From Photobacterium obscurum (lineage in GTDB: Bacteria; Pseudomonadota; Gammaproteobacteria; Enterobacterales; Vibrionaceae), in assembly GCF_026191635.1 (NCBI RefSeq), contig NZ_JAKRRW010000002.1:62001-126000 (forward strand): a DNA stretch of 64,000 nucleotides, given 5' to 3'. A program made the translations under genes and the position numbers. Shown here in pieces: positions 1-8,210 of the stretch. How positions within the stretch are numbered: the first letter of the stretch is position 1; every line of letters starts with the position of its first letter. The notes under the pieces were generated by a model, which was not told the DNA's origin, made no database searches, and saw only the letters and a list, made by a program, of their open reading frames with translations.

Positions 1-869
1 AAGGACGTGTGCCTCTTCGCGTTGAGAAGGACTACAAAGAATATAATCTTGAGGACAAATCGACGCCGACTTGGGGATACTCGGATTATGTTCAGGAACT
101 AACCGGGATGATCCAAGATGATCAGTTGTATGGGGTGAATCCGGTGGCAGGGCTAGTGCCTGAAGGTCAGCCTGTGACCATGGAACAGTGTCTTGCTGAA
201 CTGCCTGATGCCGAGTATGAGCCAAAGCAGAATGATACGCTGCTGTATGATATGTATCGTTTCAATACGGAAAAGGAGTTACAGCAAGACGCCAGCTATG
301 AGTATGTGTTACTGGTTGACTCTGATATAGACTGGCATGGCCAAAGTGGTCTGTCAGAAAGCCGTATAACTGGCTCGTTCTACGATGGGAGTTTTTTTAT
401 AGAGCGATATTTTAGCAATGGTAATGGCGCCATGGTTGGCTTCGAAGGGCGAGAAAATGGCAGCGATCAAATTGCTTGGGGGAATGAGATCACGGCATCG
501 GAGCAATTGTCGTTAGATGGATCGTATTTTATCCCTGAAGTTCATCATTACGCAGGTAAACTATTAAGCGCGCCAGAACAGCAAGCCAGTTTCAAACAGG
601 TTCAGTCAGTCGTGTTTGCAGGCTCGGAGCAGGTACTTGACTTTACCACGACCGAAGATGTTCCCGCCTGTAAGTATTATTCGCGGCTAGAGACGACGTA
701 CTATCAGCCAGATGGCTCGCCGTTACTGGATGAAGAGAATAAGCCGGTAGTTGAGTTTATTGATGAGACGGTATGGCGTGACAATATGGGGGTTATCAAC
801 CGAGATCGTACGAGTGATGGCTGGGATGCCGAACACTGGTACCGCTCTGGTGTTAAAGTTCAAGATTAA
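1..869 (+). CDS. Unknown protein, 5' end outside the window
   Basis: I do not recognise this protein. The frame is open to the left edge (codons Gly and Arg precede the first GTG at 9), so the gene probably starts before the window and only its C-terminal part, about 286 residues, is seen. It is acidic and rich in Tyr, Asp and Glu, with no clear membrane segment. It reads like a folded extracytoplasmic or cytoplasmic domain rather than a repeat protein. It ends 20 bases before a bidirectional hairpin that separates it from the convergent acyl-CoA-binding gene. No function is proposed. Confidence 0.6.
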   Translation, partial: GRVPLRVEKDYKEYNLEDKSTPTWGYSDYVQELTGMIQDDQLYGVNPVAGLVPEGQPVTMEQCLAELPDAEYEPKQNDTLLYDMYRFNTEKELQQDASYEYVLLVDSDIDWHGQSGLSESRITGSFYDGSFFIERYFSNGNGAMVGFEGRENGSDQIAWGNEITASEQLSLDGSYFIPEVHHYAGKLLSAPEQQASFKQVQSVVFAGSEQVLDFTTTEDVPACKYYSRLETTYYQPDGSPLLDEENKPVVEFIDETVWRDNMGVINRDRTSDGWDAEHWYRSGVKVQD

Positions 870-888
870 GATTTCATTGATATAAATA

Positions 889-912
889 AAAAGGCCGCTA
901 AGCGGCCTTTTC
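889..912. terminator. Bidirectional rho-independent terminator
   Basis: The arms AAGGCCGCT and AGCGGCCTT form a GC-rich hairpin flanked by A-rich sequence on the left and TTTT on the right. It lies between two convergent genes and can serve both. Confidence 0.8.
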
Positions 913-930
913 TATACCTTCAGCAGGTGA

Positions 931-1197
931 TTATGCGTAAGTAGCGGCTAGGTCCGCAACCTTATCAACATACTGCTGCATTGCAGTTTCTGAATCCATG
1001 CCTTTCAGGCCTTCCCATGCTTCGTACTTTGCCGCACCTTTGAAATCAAACATACCAGGACGCTTACCGTGCACATCGCCTGCTGTCGCTTGCTTGAACA
1101 GAGAATACAAAGCTAGCAGTTCATCGTTAGATGGTCGCTTGGTAAGTTTTTTAACGTCTAGTTGAGCTTGTTCGAAGTTTGCTTTTAAATCAGCCAT
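931..1197 (-). CDS. Acyl-CoA-binding protein (ACBP)
   Basis: Small cytosolic carrier that binds long-chain acyl-CoA and delivers it to enzymes. At 88 residues it has the usual family length. The ACBP signature runs from about residue 29 to 80: YSLFKQATAGDV, then RPGMFDFKGAAKYEAW and the C-terminal helix with the Tyr/Lys ligand positions (YVDKV). An AAGGAA ribosome site sits 7 bases before ATG. It follows the fatty acyl reductase gene by 60 bases on the same strand, so the two are probably co-transcribed and the carrier would feed acyl-CoA to the reductase. Family assignment is firm; the partnership is inferred from position. Confidence 0.93.
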   Translation of the reverse strand: MADLKANFEQAQLDVKKLTKRPSNDELLALYSLFKQATAGDVHGKRPGMFDFKGAAKYEAWEGLKGMDSETAMQQYVDKVADLAATYA

Positions 1198-1257
1198 GAT
1201 TTATTTCCTTAAATAATAATTACCTAACCAACACTTGATGAGTAAGTGTTTGATTTG

Positions 1258-3249
1258 TTACAGGTGAATACCTTTTAGCAGTGCTGAGAATGCAATGAGC
1301 TCTGCCGAAGAGGCTTTTTCACCTTTTTGCTCTTTTCCTTGCTCGCTTTCTTTGGAGTCAGGGAACATTCGGAAACTGCTGTTCATAATGATTTCAGCCA
1401 GTTTCGGGAATAGCGCGTGTACAAGTGAGCCGAAAATACCTAGCTTGGTTGCAATGCGTTTAGGCTTATCAATGATAGCGGTTGCCAATAGATCGGCTGC
1501 TTCTTCCGGTGCTAATGTCGGTACCGACTTATAGATTTTGGTCGGTGCAATCATTGGTGTTGCAACTAGTGGCATATTAATCGTTGTAAAGTTGATATTC
1601 AAATCTGAATATTCAGATGCCGCACAACGGGTGAATGCATCAAGTGCAGACTTTGAAGCGACGTAGGCCGAGAAGCGTGGCGCATTCGTCAATACTCCGA
1701 TTGAGGAGACATTAATGACATGACCACCACCCTGTGCTTCCATGCTTGGTAACAATCCGAGGGTCAGCTTCAATGAACCAAAATAGTTCAGTTGCATTGT
1801 GCGCTCGAAGTCATGGAAACGGTCAATCGAGTTGGCAATCGAACGACGGATAGAGCGGCCTGCATTGTTGATGAGGATATCGACACGGCCATGGTTAGCC
1901 AGAACATTCTCAACCAGTGTTTCAACTTGTGCGATATTGGACAGGTCGCACTGGTAGGTATGTGCAATGCCGCCGCGTTTTTCAACTTCTTCTCTGGTAT
2001 GAGCGAGCTTTTCTTCGTCACGAGCCACAAGCAGAATTTCAGCACCATTCTCAGCCAGCTTGTAGGCAGTCGCCTGGCCAATGCCTGAGCTTGCACCAGT
2101 GATCAAGATGATCTTGTTAGCTACACGAGCTTTCAAGCTGCGATCACCTGAGATCGCCGGATCAAGGTGACGCTCCCAGTAGTCCCAGATAGCAGGGGCA
2201 TAGGTCGGCAAACGCGGACACTCAATGCCAGAGCCCTTCAAAGCCTTTTTGGTTTCGCGGCAGTCGAACTCAGTTGGGTACGTGAAAAATTGCAGCGCTG
2301 AAGGAGGAATACCAAGATCTTTCATCGTGACATCAGCAATTTGCTTAATTGTCGGCACTGAAAGAACGGCATTTCTTACCTGGTTTGGGATAAAGCCAAA
2401 TAACCTGGTATCAAAGCGAAGTGCCATGCGAGGGGCATGACCTGCTTCAGCAAAAATGTTGAGTACTTCGCCAGAACGGTAAGGCTTCGGATCGGTCAGG
2501 TGGAAGCATTTGCCATCAAGCTCATCTTTGTGAGCAATATGATCAAGAGCATCAATTACATAATCGACTGGTACGATATTCAGGCGTCCGCCTTCTAGGC
2601 CAATCGTTGGTACCCATGCAGGCAATACATCACGAATGCGCTGGATCATTTTGAAGAAGTAGTACGGTCCGTCTACACGCTCTGCTACGCCTGTTTTAGA
2701 ATCCCCGACAACCATGCCTGGGCGATAGATGCGGAACGGCACCTTGCATTTTTCTCGTACTACTTTTTCCGATAGATGCTTGGTTGAAAAGTACGGGTGT
2801 TCTAGATTCTCCGCCTCATCAAACATATCTTCGCTGAAATGGCCGTCGTACATACCTGCTGCAGCAATGGAGCTGATATGATGGAAACAACCTGCATTCA
2901 GTGCCTCGGCAGCATCAACGGCATGTTGAGTCCCTGCTATATTGACGGCCTCCTGGGCTTCGGCTGTCGCATTGAGATCATAGATAGCAGCGAGGTGGAA
3001 AAAGTGTGAAATTTTCCCTCTGAGTGCTGCGATATCAGACTCCGATAAGCCTAGGCCTTCCTGGGTTAGATTGCCTTGAATCGCTTTTATACGGTCGGCA
3101 GGTACATCCCACTCTTGTAAGCTTGACGCTAGTCGTTCCCTTGCGAGCTCATCATGACATAGTACATATATATTACCTTCCCGTTTTAAAAGACGGGTTA
3201 GCAGGTTACGGCCTAAAAACCCCGTACCACCTGTTAGAAAATATGCCAT
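1258..3249 (-). CDS. Two-domain fatty acyl-CoA/ACP reductase (fatty alcohol forming)
   Basis: Likely reduces activated fatty acid to the aldehyde and then to the primary alcohol with NADPH, as described for the Marinobacter reductase Maqu_2220, which has almost the same length (about 660) and which it resembles along its whole length from memory. Domain 1 is an extended SDR: nucleotide loop TGGTGFLG (6-13), HHISS with Ser126/127, and Tyr153-x3-Lys157. It is followed by the VPTIGLEGGRLNIVPVDYV block. Domain 2 (about 375-620) is a classical SDR: TGASSGIG (384-391), NNAG (461-464), NVSS (513-516) and YVASK (529-533). Both catalytic triads look intact. AAGGAG lies 6 bases before ATG. A FadR-like box lies 58 bases upstream. 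It is first gene of an operon with ACBP. Confidence 0.9.
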   Translation of the reverse strand: MAYFLTGGTGFLGRNLLTRLLKREGNIYVLCHDELARERLASSLQEWDVPADRIKAIQGNLTQEGLGLSESDIAALRGKISHFFHLAAIYDLNATAEAQEAVNIAGTQHAVDAAEALNAGCFHHISSIAAAGMYDGHFSEDMFDEAENLEHPYFSTKHLSEKVVREKCKVPFRIYRPGMVVGDSKTGVAERVDGPYYFFKMIQRIRDVLPAWVPTIGLEGGRLNIVPVDYVIDALDHIAHKDELDGKCFHLTDPKPYRSGEVLNIFAEAGHAPRMALRFDTRLFGFIPNQVRNAVLSVPTIKQIADVTMKDLGIPPSALQFFTYPTEFDCRETKKALKGSGIECPRLPTYAPAIWDYWERHLDPAISGDRSLKARVANKIILITGASSGIGQATAYKLAENGAEILLVARDEEKLAHTREEVEKRGGIAHTYQCDLSNIAQVETLVENVLANHGRVDILINNAGRSIRRSIANSIDRFHDFERTMQLNYFGSLKLTLGLLPSMEAQGGGHVINVSSIGVLTNAPRFSAYVASKSALDAFTRCAASEYSDLNINFTTINMPLVATPMIAPTKIYKSVPTLAPEEAADLLATAIIDKPKRIATKLGIFGSLVHALFPKLAEIIMNSSFRMFPDSKESEQGKEQKGEKASSAELIAFSALLKGIHL

Positions 3250-3306
3250 TCTTTCTCCTTAATGTACCGGCAACATTTTTCATATTCCTTTAGGAAATAT
3301 AAACTA

Positions 3307-3323
3307 CACTGGTCAGAGTAGTT
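3307..3323. promoter_or_regulatory. FadR-like operator upstream of the acyl reductase
   Basis: CACTGGTCAGAGTAGTT matches the FadR consensus AACTGGTCNGACCAGTT at 13 of the 16 defined positions, including the whole ACTGGTC half. It lies 58 bases upstream of the reductase start, in the divergent promoter region shared with the GMC gene. FadR is the acyl-CoA-responsive regulator of fatty acid metabolism in gammaproteobacteria, which fits the neighbouring genes. No binding data; whether it represses or activates cannot be told. Confidence 0.45.
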
Positions 3324-3519
3324 GTCTTCAATAAAAAGTGATTTTTATTATATAGATCACCTTTTTATTTAAGAAAGATGCGCAATTTACGTATTAACCA
3401 TGTAATTACATCAAATATTGGCAAGATAACCTATGATTGAAATGTAATAAAAGTAAGAGCTTTAGACTGGGAAATTTTAATTGGCTGGTAAACCTTCATA
3501 ATTAACTTGAGAGGATGTT

Positions 3520-5157
3520 ATGTATGATTTCATAATTGTGGGGGCAGGCTCGGCAGGGTGTGTACTTGCAAATAGACTGTCTTCAAATCCGAATATTAAA
3601 GTTTGCTTGGTAGAAGCCGGACCAAAAGATTCAAGTTTAATGGTTCATGTACCACTTGGCATTATCGGTATGATGCATTCGAAGAAAATGAATTGGCGTT
3701 ACTATACCGAACAAGAACCCAATCTAAACGGGAGAAGGTTATTTTGGCCGAGAGGAAAAACGCTAGGGGGGAGCAGTGCATCGAATGCGATGTGCTACAT
3801 TCGTGGTCATGCCTGTGATTATGATAAGTGGGCAGCCCTGGGTAATGAAGGGTGGGGTTATCAGGATGTACAGCCGTACTTTAAGAAATCAGAATGTCAG
3901 GAGCGGGGAGGTAATGCCTATCATGGTGACAGTGGTCCACTCAGCGTTTCTGACTTAAGGATCAAAAACCCACTCTCGGAAGCGTTTATCAAAGCCGCCA
4001 AGCAGGCCGGTCATAAACTGACCCAAGACTTTAATGCAGATGAACAAGAAGGTGTTGGTTATTATCAAGTTACACAAAAAAATGGTCAGCGTTGCAGTAC
4101 CGCTGTCGGCTATTTGCGACCTGCCGAGCAGAGAGAAAATCTAACGGTCATAACCGATGCACTAACAACCAAGGTGACCTTTGATGGAACAAAGGCCACT
4201 GGAATTGAGTACCTTAAAGGGGGAAGTACGCATACCTTACAGTGCAGTGGTGAAGTGTTATTAAGTGGCGGTGCCATCAATAGCCCGCAACTATTGTTAC
4301 TTTCTGGTGTCGGTAATAAAGATCAACTAAATCAGCATGGTATCCCTGTTGTTTGTGATTTGCCGGGGGTCGGTGAAAACATGCAGGATCACCTTGATGT
4401 GCTGGCTGTTACCCGTGAACGAACCTTTTATTCCGTCGGTTTTTCGCCAGTAGCTTTGTTGCGTTCGATGAAAGGTATTGTTGATTACCTATTGTTTAGG
4501 AAGGGAAATTTCACTAGTAATATTGCAGAGGCTGGTGGTTTCGTAAAGAGTTCTCCGGAGCTCGCTGTACCTGACATTCAATTTCATTTTTCTCCTTGTT
4601 TTCTTGATAACCATGGCCTGAATCTATGGCAGACGGTTAGACATGGCTACTCGCTCCATGCCTGTAACCTGAGGCCTAAAAGCCGCGGCCGCCTGACTCT
4701 TCGTGATAGCAACCCTGCGACGCCACCACGCATCAATGCGAATTATCTTGGCAATGAGGAAGACATTGAGGTCATGGTGAAAGGCATTAAATTGTCGCGA
4801 GAAATATTGAAACAACCAGCGTTTGATTGCTACCGCGGAGCAGAAGTCTATCCAGGTAAAGATGTACAGAGTGATGAAGCATTGAAAGCCTTTATCCGTC
4901 GTAAGGCAGAGTCAATCTATCATCCGGTAGGCACTTGTAAAATGGGGATAGATGACATGGCGGTCGTCGATCCTCAATTAAAAGTGAGGGGAATAACAGG
5001 GGTGCGAGTTGTTGACGCTTCTATTATGCCAACGTTAATTGGCGGCAATACTAATGCGCCAACAATAATGATTGCCGAGAAAGCTTCAGATATGATCCTG
5101 GATGAACAGTTAAAAAAGTCAGAAAAATCTCAGGAGCTAGAAGTTGAGGTTTTATAG
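3520..5157 (+). CDS. GMC-family FAD alcohol oxidoreductase (AlkJ/BetA-like)
   Basis: FAD-dependent oxidation of a primary alcohol to the aldehyde. Length 545 is typical of AlkJ/choline dehydrogenase-type GMC enzymes. The ADP-binding loop GAGSAG is at 8-13, the GMC signature RGKTLGGSSASNAM at 78-91, the second signature GGAINSPQLLLLSGVG at 250-265, and the catalytic His468 (YHPVGTCKMG) and Asn512 (GGNTNAPT) are present. No signal peptide or membrane segment. A GAGAGG ribosome site precedes ATG. There is no betaine aldehyde dehydrogenase or BetI next to it, while the divergent neighbour is a fatty alcohol-forming reductase. I therefore favour a fatty or aliphatic alcohol as substrate over choline; this is inference. 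Confidence 0.85.
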   Translation: MYDFIIVGAGSAGCVLANRLSSNPNIKVCLVEAGPKDSSLMVHVPLGIIGMMHSKKMNWRYYTEQEPNLNGRRLFWPRGKTLGGSSASNAMCYIRGHACDYDKWAALGNEGWGYQDVQPYFKKSECQERGGNAYHGDSGPLSVSDLRIKNPLSEAFIKAAKQAGHKLTQDFNADEQEGVGYYQVTQKNGQRCSTAVGYLRPAEQRENLTVITDALTTKVTFDGTKATGIEYLKGGSTHTLQCSGEVLLSGGAINSPQLLLLSGVGNKDQLNQHGIPVVCDLPGVGENMQDHLDVLAVTRERTFYSVGFSPVALLRSMKGIVDYLLFRKGNFTSNIAEAGGFVKSSPELAVPDIQFHFSPCFLDNHGLNLWQTVRHGYSLHACNLRPKSRGRLTLRDSNPATPPRINANYLGNEEDIEVMVKGIKLSREILKQPAFDCYRGAEVYPGKDVQSDEALKAFIRRKAESIYHPVGTCKMGIDDMAVVDPQLKVRGITGVRVVDASIMPTLIGGNTNAPTIMIAEKASDMILDEQLKKSEKSQELEVEVL

Positions 5158-5425
5158 TTTTATTGGCTGATAAAATGCAGGTTGTAAATATACAGCCTGT
5201 GTTTTTATTCATTAATGAAAAGTTAGAGTGATTTTTCTAATTTTAATTGCCATAATTGTCTCGCACTTCTATCTATATAATTAATCCATCATTTCAACTC
5301 CTCGAATTAAATAATCAAATCTTTAATAAAGCTAAAAATAAGACCTTGCTCAGCGAGAACCGCTTGATTTAGTTATTCAGCTAATCGATGATGGTTGTTG
5401 AAAGTCGCTTAACAAAGGTTGCAGT

Positions 5426-6514
5426 ATGATTTCTAGGAATAACCTTAATCAGAAGTTTCAGACATTGATGGATGATTTATCATCGATGGTGGCCGAAAAT
5501 AGAGTCGTGGCTAAAGATAAGCTTGGCGATTTTATCGAGCATGGGTTACCCCCTGTTCAGAGTGATGCCGTGATAGCGACGCTAAATGGCTTATTGGGTG
5601 ACTATCTGGTACAGCGCGATAGTCGCTTTAAGATGGAAATGGCCTTTCGAGATCAACAACAAACACTGAGCCTTGACGTCGATAAACTTAACCAGCAACT
5701 GCCTGCATGCAGTGATCGCATTGTTTTGTGTGTTCATGGCTGGTGTATGAATGACGTACAGTGGAAACGAAAGGAGCATGATCATGGCCGGAGCTTAGAG
5801 AAGTTTGGCTATACACCCGTTTATCTGCGCTACAACACCGGTCAGCACATCTCTGTCAATGGTGAGCAGTTCTCACTGATGTTAGATCAGTTGATATCAT
5901 CTTGGCCTTGCAAGGTTAAAGAGCTGGTGATTATCGGACATAGTATGGGGGGATTGGTGACTCGTAGTGCTTGCTACTACGCTCAGCAGCATCAACTGAA
6001 CTGGCTATCGGTACTTCGTACTTTTGTGACTCTGGGCACACCTCATAATGGTGCCCCATTAGCACAGTTGGCATGTTGGATTGATGATCGTGTGGCAGAG
6101 GCTCCTTACTTAAAGATGCTGAACAAGCTATCGGATATCCGAAGCAGTGGTACCAAAGACTTGAGCAAAGGGTTTATTCGCCATAGTGACTGGGAAACTA
6201 AAGTAAATAGTGTATCTGATGAGCCTTCTCGTCCGCTGCTACCTGATGGGGTCGTGTGTTGCGCGATAGCCAGTTGCCTCGGCCAAAATCTGGACGATGA
6301 TAAAAACTTAAAGCTGGGCGACGGGCTTGTCCCAGTCTCTAGCGCACTAGGTGAGTCGACATGTGAGCAAGAGGCGTTGAACTACCAAAAAGAAAACACT
6401 TGGGTAGGGGTAGGGATTAATCATCTTGATTTGCTTACTCACCCTCAAGTGACAGGAAAGCTAGAACAGTGGGTGTTGGGCAATACCTTTGATGAACCAG
6501 ATGTTTTAACTTAA
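5426..6514 (+). CDS. Alpha/beta hydrolase, lipase/PGAP1-like
   Basis: Predicted serine esterase or lipase. Visible elements: oxyanion region VLCVHGWCMND (100-110), nucleophile elbow GHSMGG with Ser173, LGTPHNGAPLA (203-213), Asp299 in GDGLVPVSSA, and His333 in GINHLDLL as a likely triad. The first 90 residues are a helical extension with no signal peptide, so it probably acts in the cytoplasm. The substrate is unknown. A long AT-rich gap separates it from the GMC gene and a strong terminator follows, so it looks monocistronic. A link to the lipid genes upstream is possible but only positional. Confidence 0.8.
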   Translation: MISRNNLNQKFQTLMDDLSSMVAENRVVAKDKLGDFIEHGLPPVQSDAVIATLNGLLGDYLVQRDSRFKMEMAFRDQQQTLSLDVDKLNQQLPACSDRIVLCVHGWCMNDVQWKRKEHDHGRSLEKFGYTPVYLRYNTGQHISVNGEQFSLMLDQLISSWPCKVKELVIIGHSMGGLVTRSACYYAQQHQLNWLSVLRTFVTLGTPHNGAPLAQLACWIDDRVAEAPYLKMLNKLSDIRSSGTKDLSKGFIRHSDWETKVNSVSDEPSRPLLPDGVVCCAIASCLGQNLDDDKNLKLGDGLVPVSSALGESTCEQEALNYQKENTWVGVGINHLDLLTHPQVTGKLEQWVLGNTFDEPDVLT

Positions 6515-6537
6515 CCCTTCAATGTTTCAATCCTTCA

Positions 6538-6563
6538 GCGCCTCGTTTTTCGAGGCGTTGTTA
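6538..6563 (+). terminator. Rho-independent terminator after the hydrolase
   Basis: Arms CGCCTCG and CGAGGCG with a TTTTT loop, followed by TTGTTAT. Confidence 0.8.
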
Positions 6564-6612
6564 TATTTCCCTCCCCTCCATGGAGTATGTCTAGTCTTTT
6601 TATATATGGATG

Positions 6613-6640
6613 TTGTTATATATATAAAGTCAGATATACT
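6613..6640 (+). promoter_or_regulatory. Sigma70-type promoter of the arsC-arsR fusion
   Basis: TTGTTA (6613-6618) and TATACT (6635-6640) are spaced by 16 bases, about 30 bases before the start codon. The region 6598-6626 holds inverted TATATA stretches, including TATATATGG, which also occurs before the GAPDH gene. It could be the operator of the ArsR domain; this part is speculative. Confidence 0.5.
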
Positions 6641-6669
6641 GTCAGCAATTTGAGCTTTTCGAGATAATC

Positions 6670-7452
6670 ATGAAGAAGCGAATACTCTTTCTCTGTACGG
6701 GTAACTCCGCCCGATCACAACTAGCCGAAGCATTAATGCGCCATATGGCAGGTGAGCATTATCAGGTAGTGAGTGCTGGTATGAAGCCTGAAGGTGTCGA
6801 TCCTCGTGTTTATCAGGTTTTGGAACAGCATGGTGTTTGTGCCGATAACCTACACAGTATTTCTGCTGCTGAGCTTCACGAACAACACTTTGATGTGGTT
6901 ATTACCTTGTGTGACAGAGCAAGTAACGAGTGTGCGTTGTTCTCTGATTCTGATGCCTTGATTCACTGGGATTTTAAAGATCCCAAGTCGATGGAAGGTA
7001 TCGAAGGTTTCGAGGAAGCCTTTGAAGGTTTACAGGCTAGGATTGCGTTGTTTCTCATGCTAAACGGCGAAGAGCAAAGTGATGTTGTTGGACCGGTGGA
7101 GCTATTCAAAATCATGAGTGATCCGCTTCGGTTACGGATTTTAATGCTGATTGAAGATGAACTTGCGTTAACCGTTGGAGACTTAACGAAGGTGCTTGAA
7201 GTCAGTCAGCCTAAGGTTTCTCGTCACCTGGCTTTACTCCGTGATGGTGGGGTACTTCAAGATCAGCGGGAAGGACTGTGGATTTTCTACCGGTTGGCAG
7301 ATCAATTGCCGGTATGGATCCGTCATACTCTGGCGACCGTCAGAAATGGTAATCCGGGGTTGATTAATAAAGAAAAATTAAAACTCAGCCAGATAAAAGA
7401 CAGAAAGAAGCCCGGATTTAGCCTTAAAACAGATACTCGAGTTAGCGCTTAA
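6670..7452 (+). CDS. Arsenate reductase fused to an ArsR-type repressor
   Basis: N-terminal half (1-135) is a low-molecular-weight phosphatase-type arsenate reductase. The P-loop CTGNSARS has Cys9, and Cys81 and Cys88 sit in TLCDRASNEC, which is the Cys triad of the thioredoxin-coupled ArsC family (10/82/89 in other members). Residues 142-215 are an ArsR winged helix: SDPLRLRIL, recognition region VSQPKVSRHLALLRDGGVL, and wing. The usual metal-site sequence CVCDL of ArsR is TVGDL here, without cysteines, so sensing would have to use other residues, perhaps those of the reductase half. A 45-residue basic tail follows. The fusion would couple arsenate reduction and control in one protein. It heads a small operon with the phosphatase at 7491. 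Confidence 0.88.
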   Translation: MKKRILFLCTGNSARSQLAEALMRHMAGEHYQVVSAGMKPEGVDPRVYQVLEQHGVCADNLHSISAAELHEQHFDVVITLCDRASNECALFSDSDALIHWDFKDPKSMEGIEGFEEAFEGLQARIALFLMLNGEEQSDVVGPVELFKIMSDPLRLRILMLIEDELALTVGDLTKVLEVSQPKVSRHLALLRDGGVLQDQREGLWIFYRLADQLPVWIRHTLATVRNGNPGLINKEKLKLSQIKDRKKPGFSLKTDTRVSA

Positions 7453-7490
7453 GCTAGCTGGATCTCTTATTGAATAAACAGGAAGGCACT

Positions 7491-7985
7491 ATGTCTAATT
7501 CACACCCATTCTGGACGTTATCTCTAGCGAATGGCGCTAAGCTTTTACTCACACCATGCCCCGGTACCAAGGAAGCAAATCTGCGTGACTCATTATCGCA
7601 GTTAAAAGAAGCTGGTGCGACAGCCGTACTGACAGCACTTGAACCGACGGATCTTCCTGATAACGGCCTGCAACAATTGGCTGAAGAATGCGAAGCATTA
7701 GGCTTGAGCTGGTTTCACTTACCTATCGAAGATGATTGTGCTCCCGGTGCACTGTTTAATGCAAATTGGCCTGAAGCGAATAAAGCTGCCCAGGCAATGC
7801 TAGACGGTGGTGCCGGCCTTGCTATTCACTGCATGGGTGGATCAGGTCGAACCGGATTGATTGCGGCCCGTATTATGCTGGATCGCGGCATTGCCCTTGA
7901 TAGTGCAATTGAGCAAATTCAGGCATTGCGTCCGGGAGCATTTACCCGTCAGGCGCATATTGATTATATTCAGCAGTTTAAATAA
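7491..7985 (+). CDS. Dual-specificity/tyrosine phosphatase-like protein
   Basis: Cys-based protein phosphatase fold of the CDKN3/DSP type, 164 residues. The P-loop HCMGGSGRTG (around 112-121) contains the catalytic Cys and Arg. A candidate general-acid Asp lies in PIEDDCAPG. A TTG lies upstream in frame, but ATG at 7491 has AGGAAGG at the right distance and is preferred. It begins 38 bases after the arsC-arsR fusion and is probably co-transcribed with it, so a role in arsenate or phosphate handling is possible. The substrate is unknown. Its stop codon touches the inverted-repeat element that follows. Confidence 0.8.
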   Translation: MSNSHPFWTLSLANGAKLLLTPCPGTKEANLRDSLSQLKEAGATAVLTALEPTDLPDNGLQQLAEECEALGLSWFHLPIEDDCAPGALFNANWPEANKAAQAMLDGGAGLAIHCMGGSGRTGLIAARIMLDRGIALDSAIEQIQALRPGAFTRQAHIDYIQQFK

Positions 7986-8141
7986 TACCAAACTGAATAA
8001 TTATCGGGCCTATCAGCAACTCGCCCTTCGGGAGCGTGCCAGCCGCTCGCTATCGGTCCCAAATTGCTTTGATGTAGAAGCCACTATATCTTCATCAATT
8101 AGGGTTGCTATCAAGCGCCTGGAATCTGTTCAGTTTGGTAT
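7985..8141. repeat. MITE-like element with 13-bp terminal inverted repeats
   Basis: ATACCAAACTGAA at 7985-7997 is repeated exactly in inverted orientation at 8129-8141. The 157-bp interior has no gene but contains GC-rich self-complementary stretches (GCCCTTCGGGAGC, 8022-8034 region). Size and ends fit a non-autonomous miniature element. It sits directly on the phosphatase stop codon, between two ars-region genes. No second copy was seen in this window. Confidence 0.6.
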
Positions 8142-8147
8142 AACCAC

Positions 8148-8176
8148 AAAAGCCCCACAATGGTGGGGCTTCATTA
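8148..8176. terminator. Terminator between convergent phosphatase and TPR genes
   Basis: Arms AAGCCCCAC and GTGGGGCTT. On the minus strand the hairpin is followed by TTTTG, so it best serves the TPR gene. Confidence 0.75.
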
Positions 8177-8210
8177 TAGTTTTCTACCTGTCGTTACTTT
8201 ACTTAGCAGG

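Noticed and set aside
3520..5157. Calling the GMC enzyme choline dehydrogenase BetA
   Set aside because: No betB, betI or choline transporter nearby and the neighbours are fatty acyl genes; the family call alone is safer.
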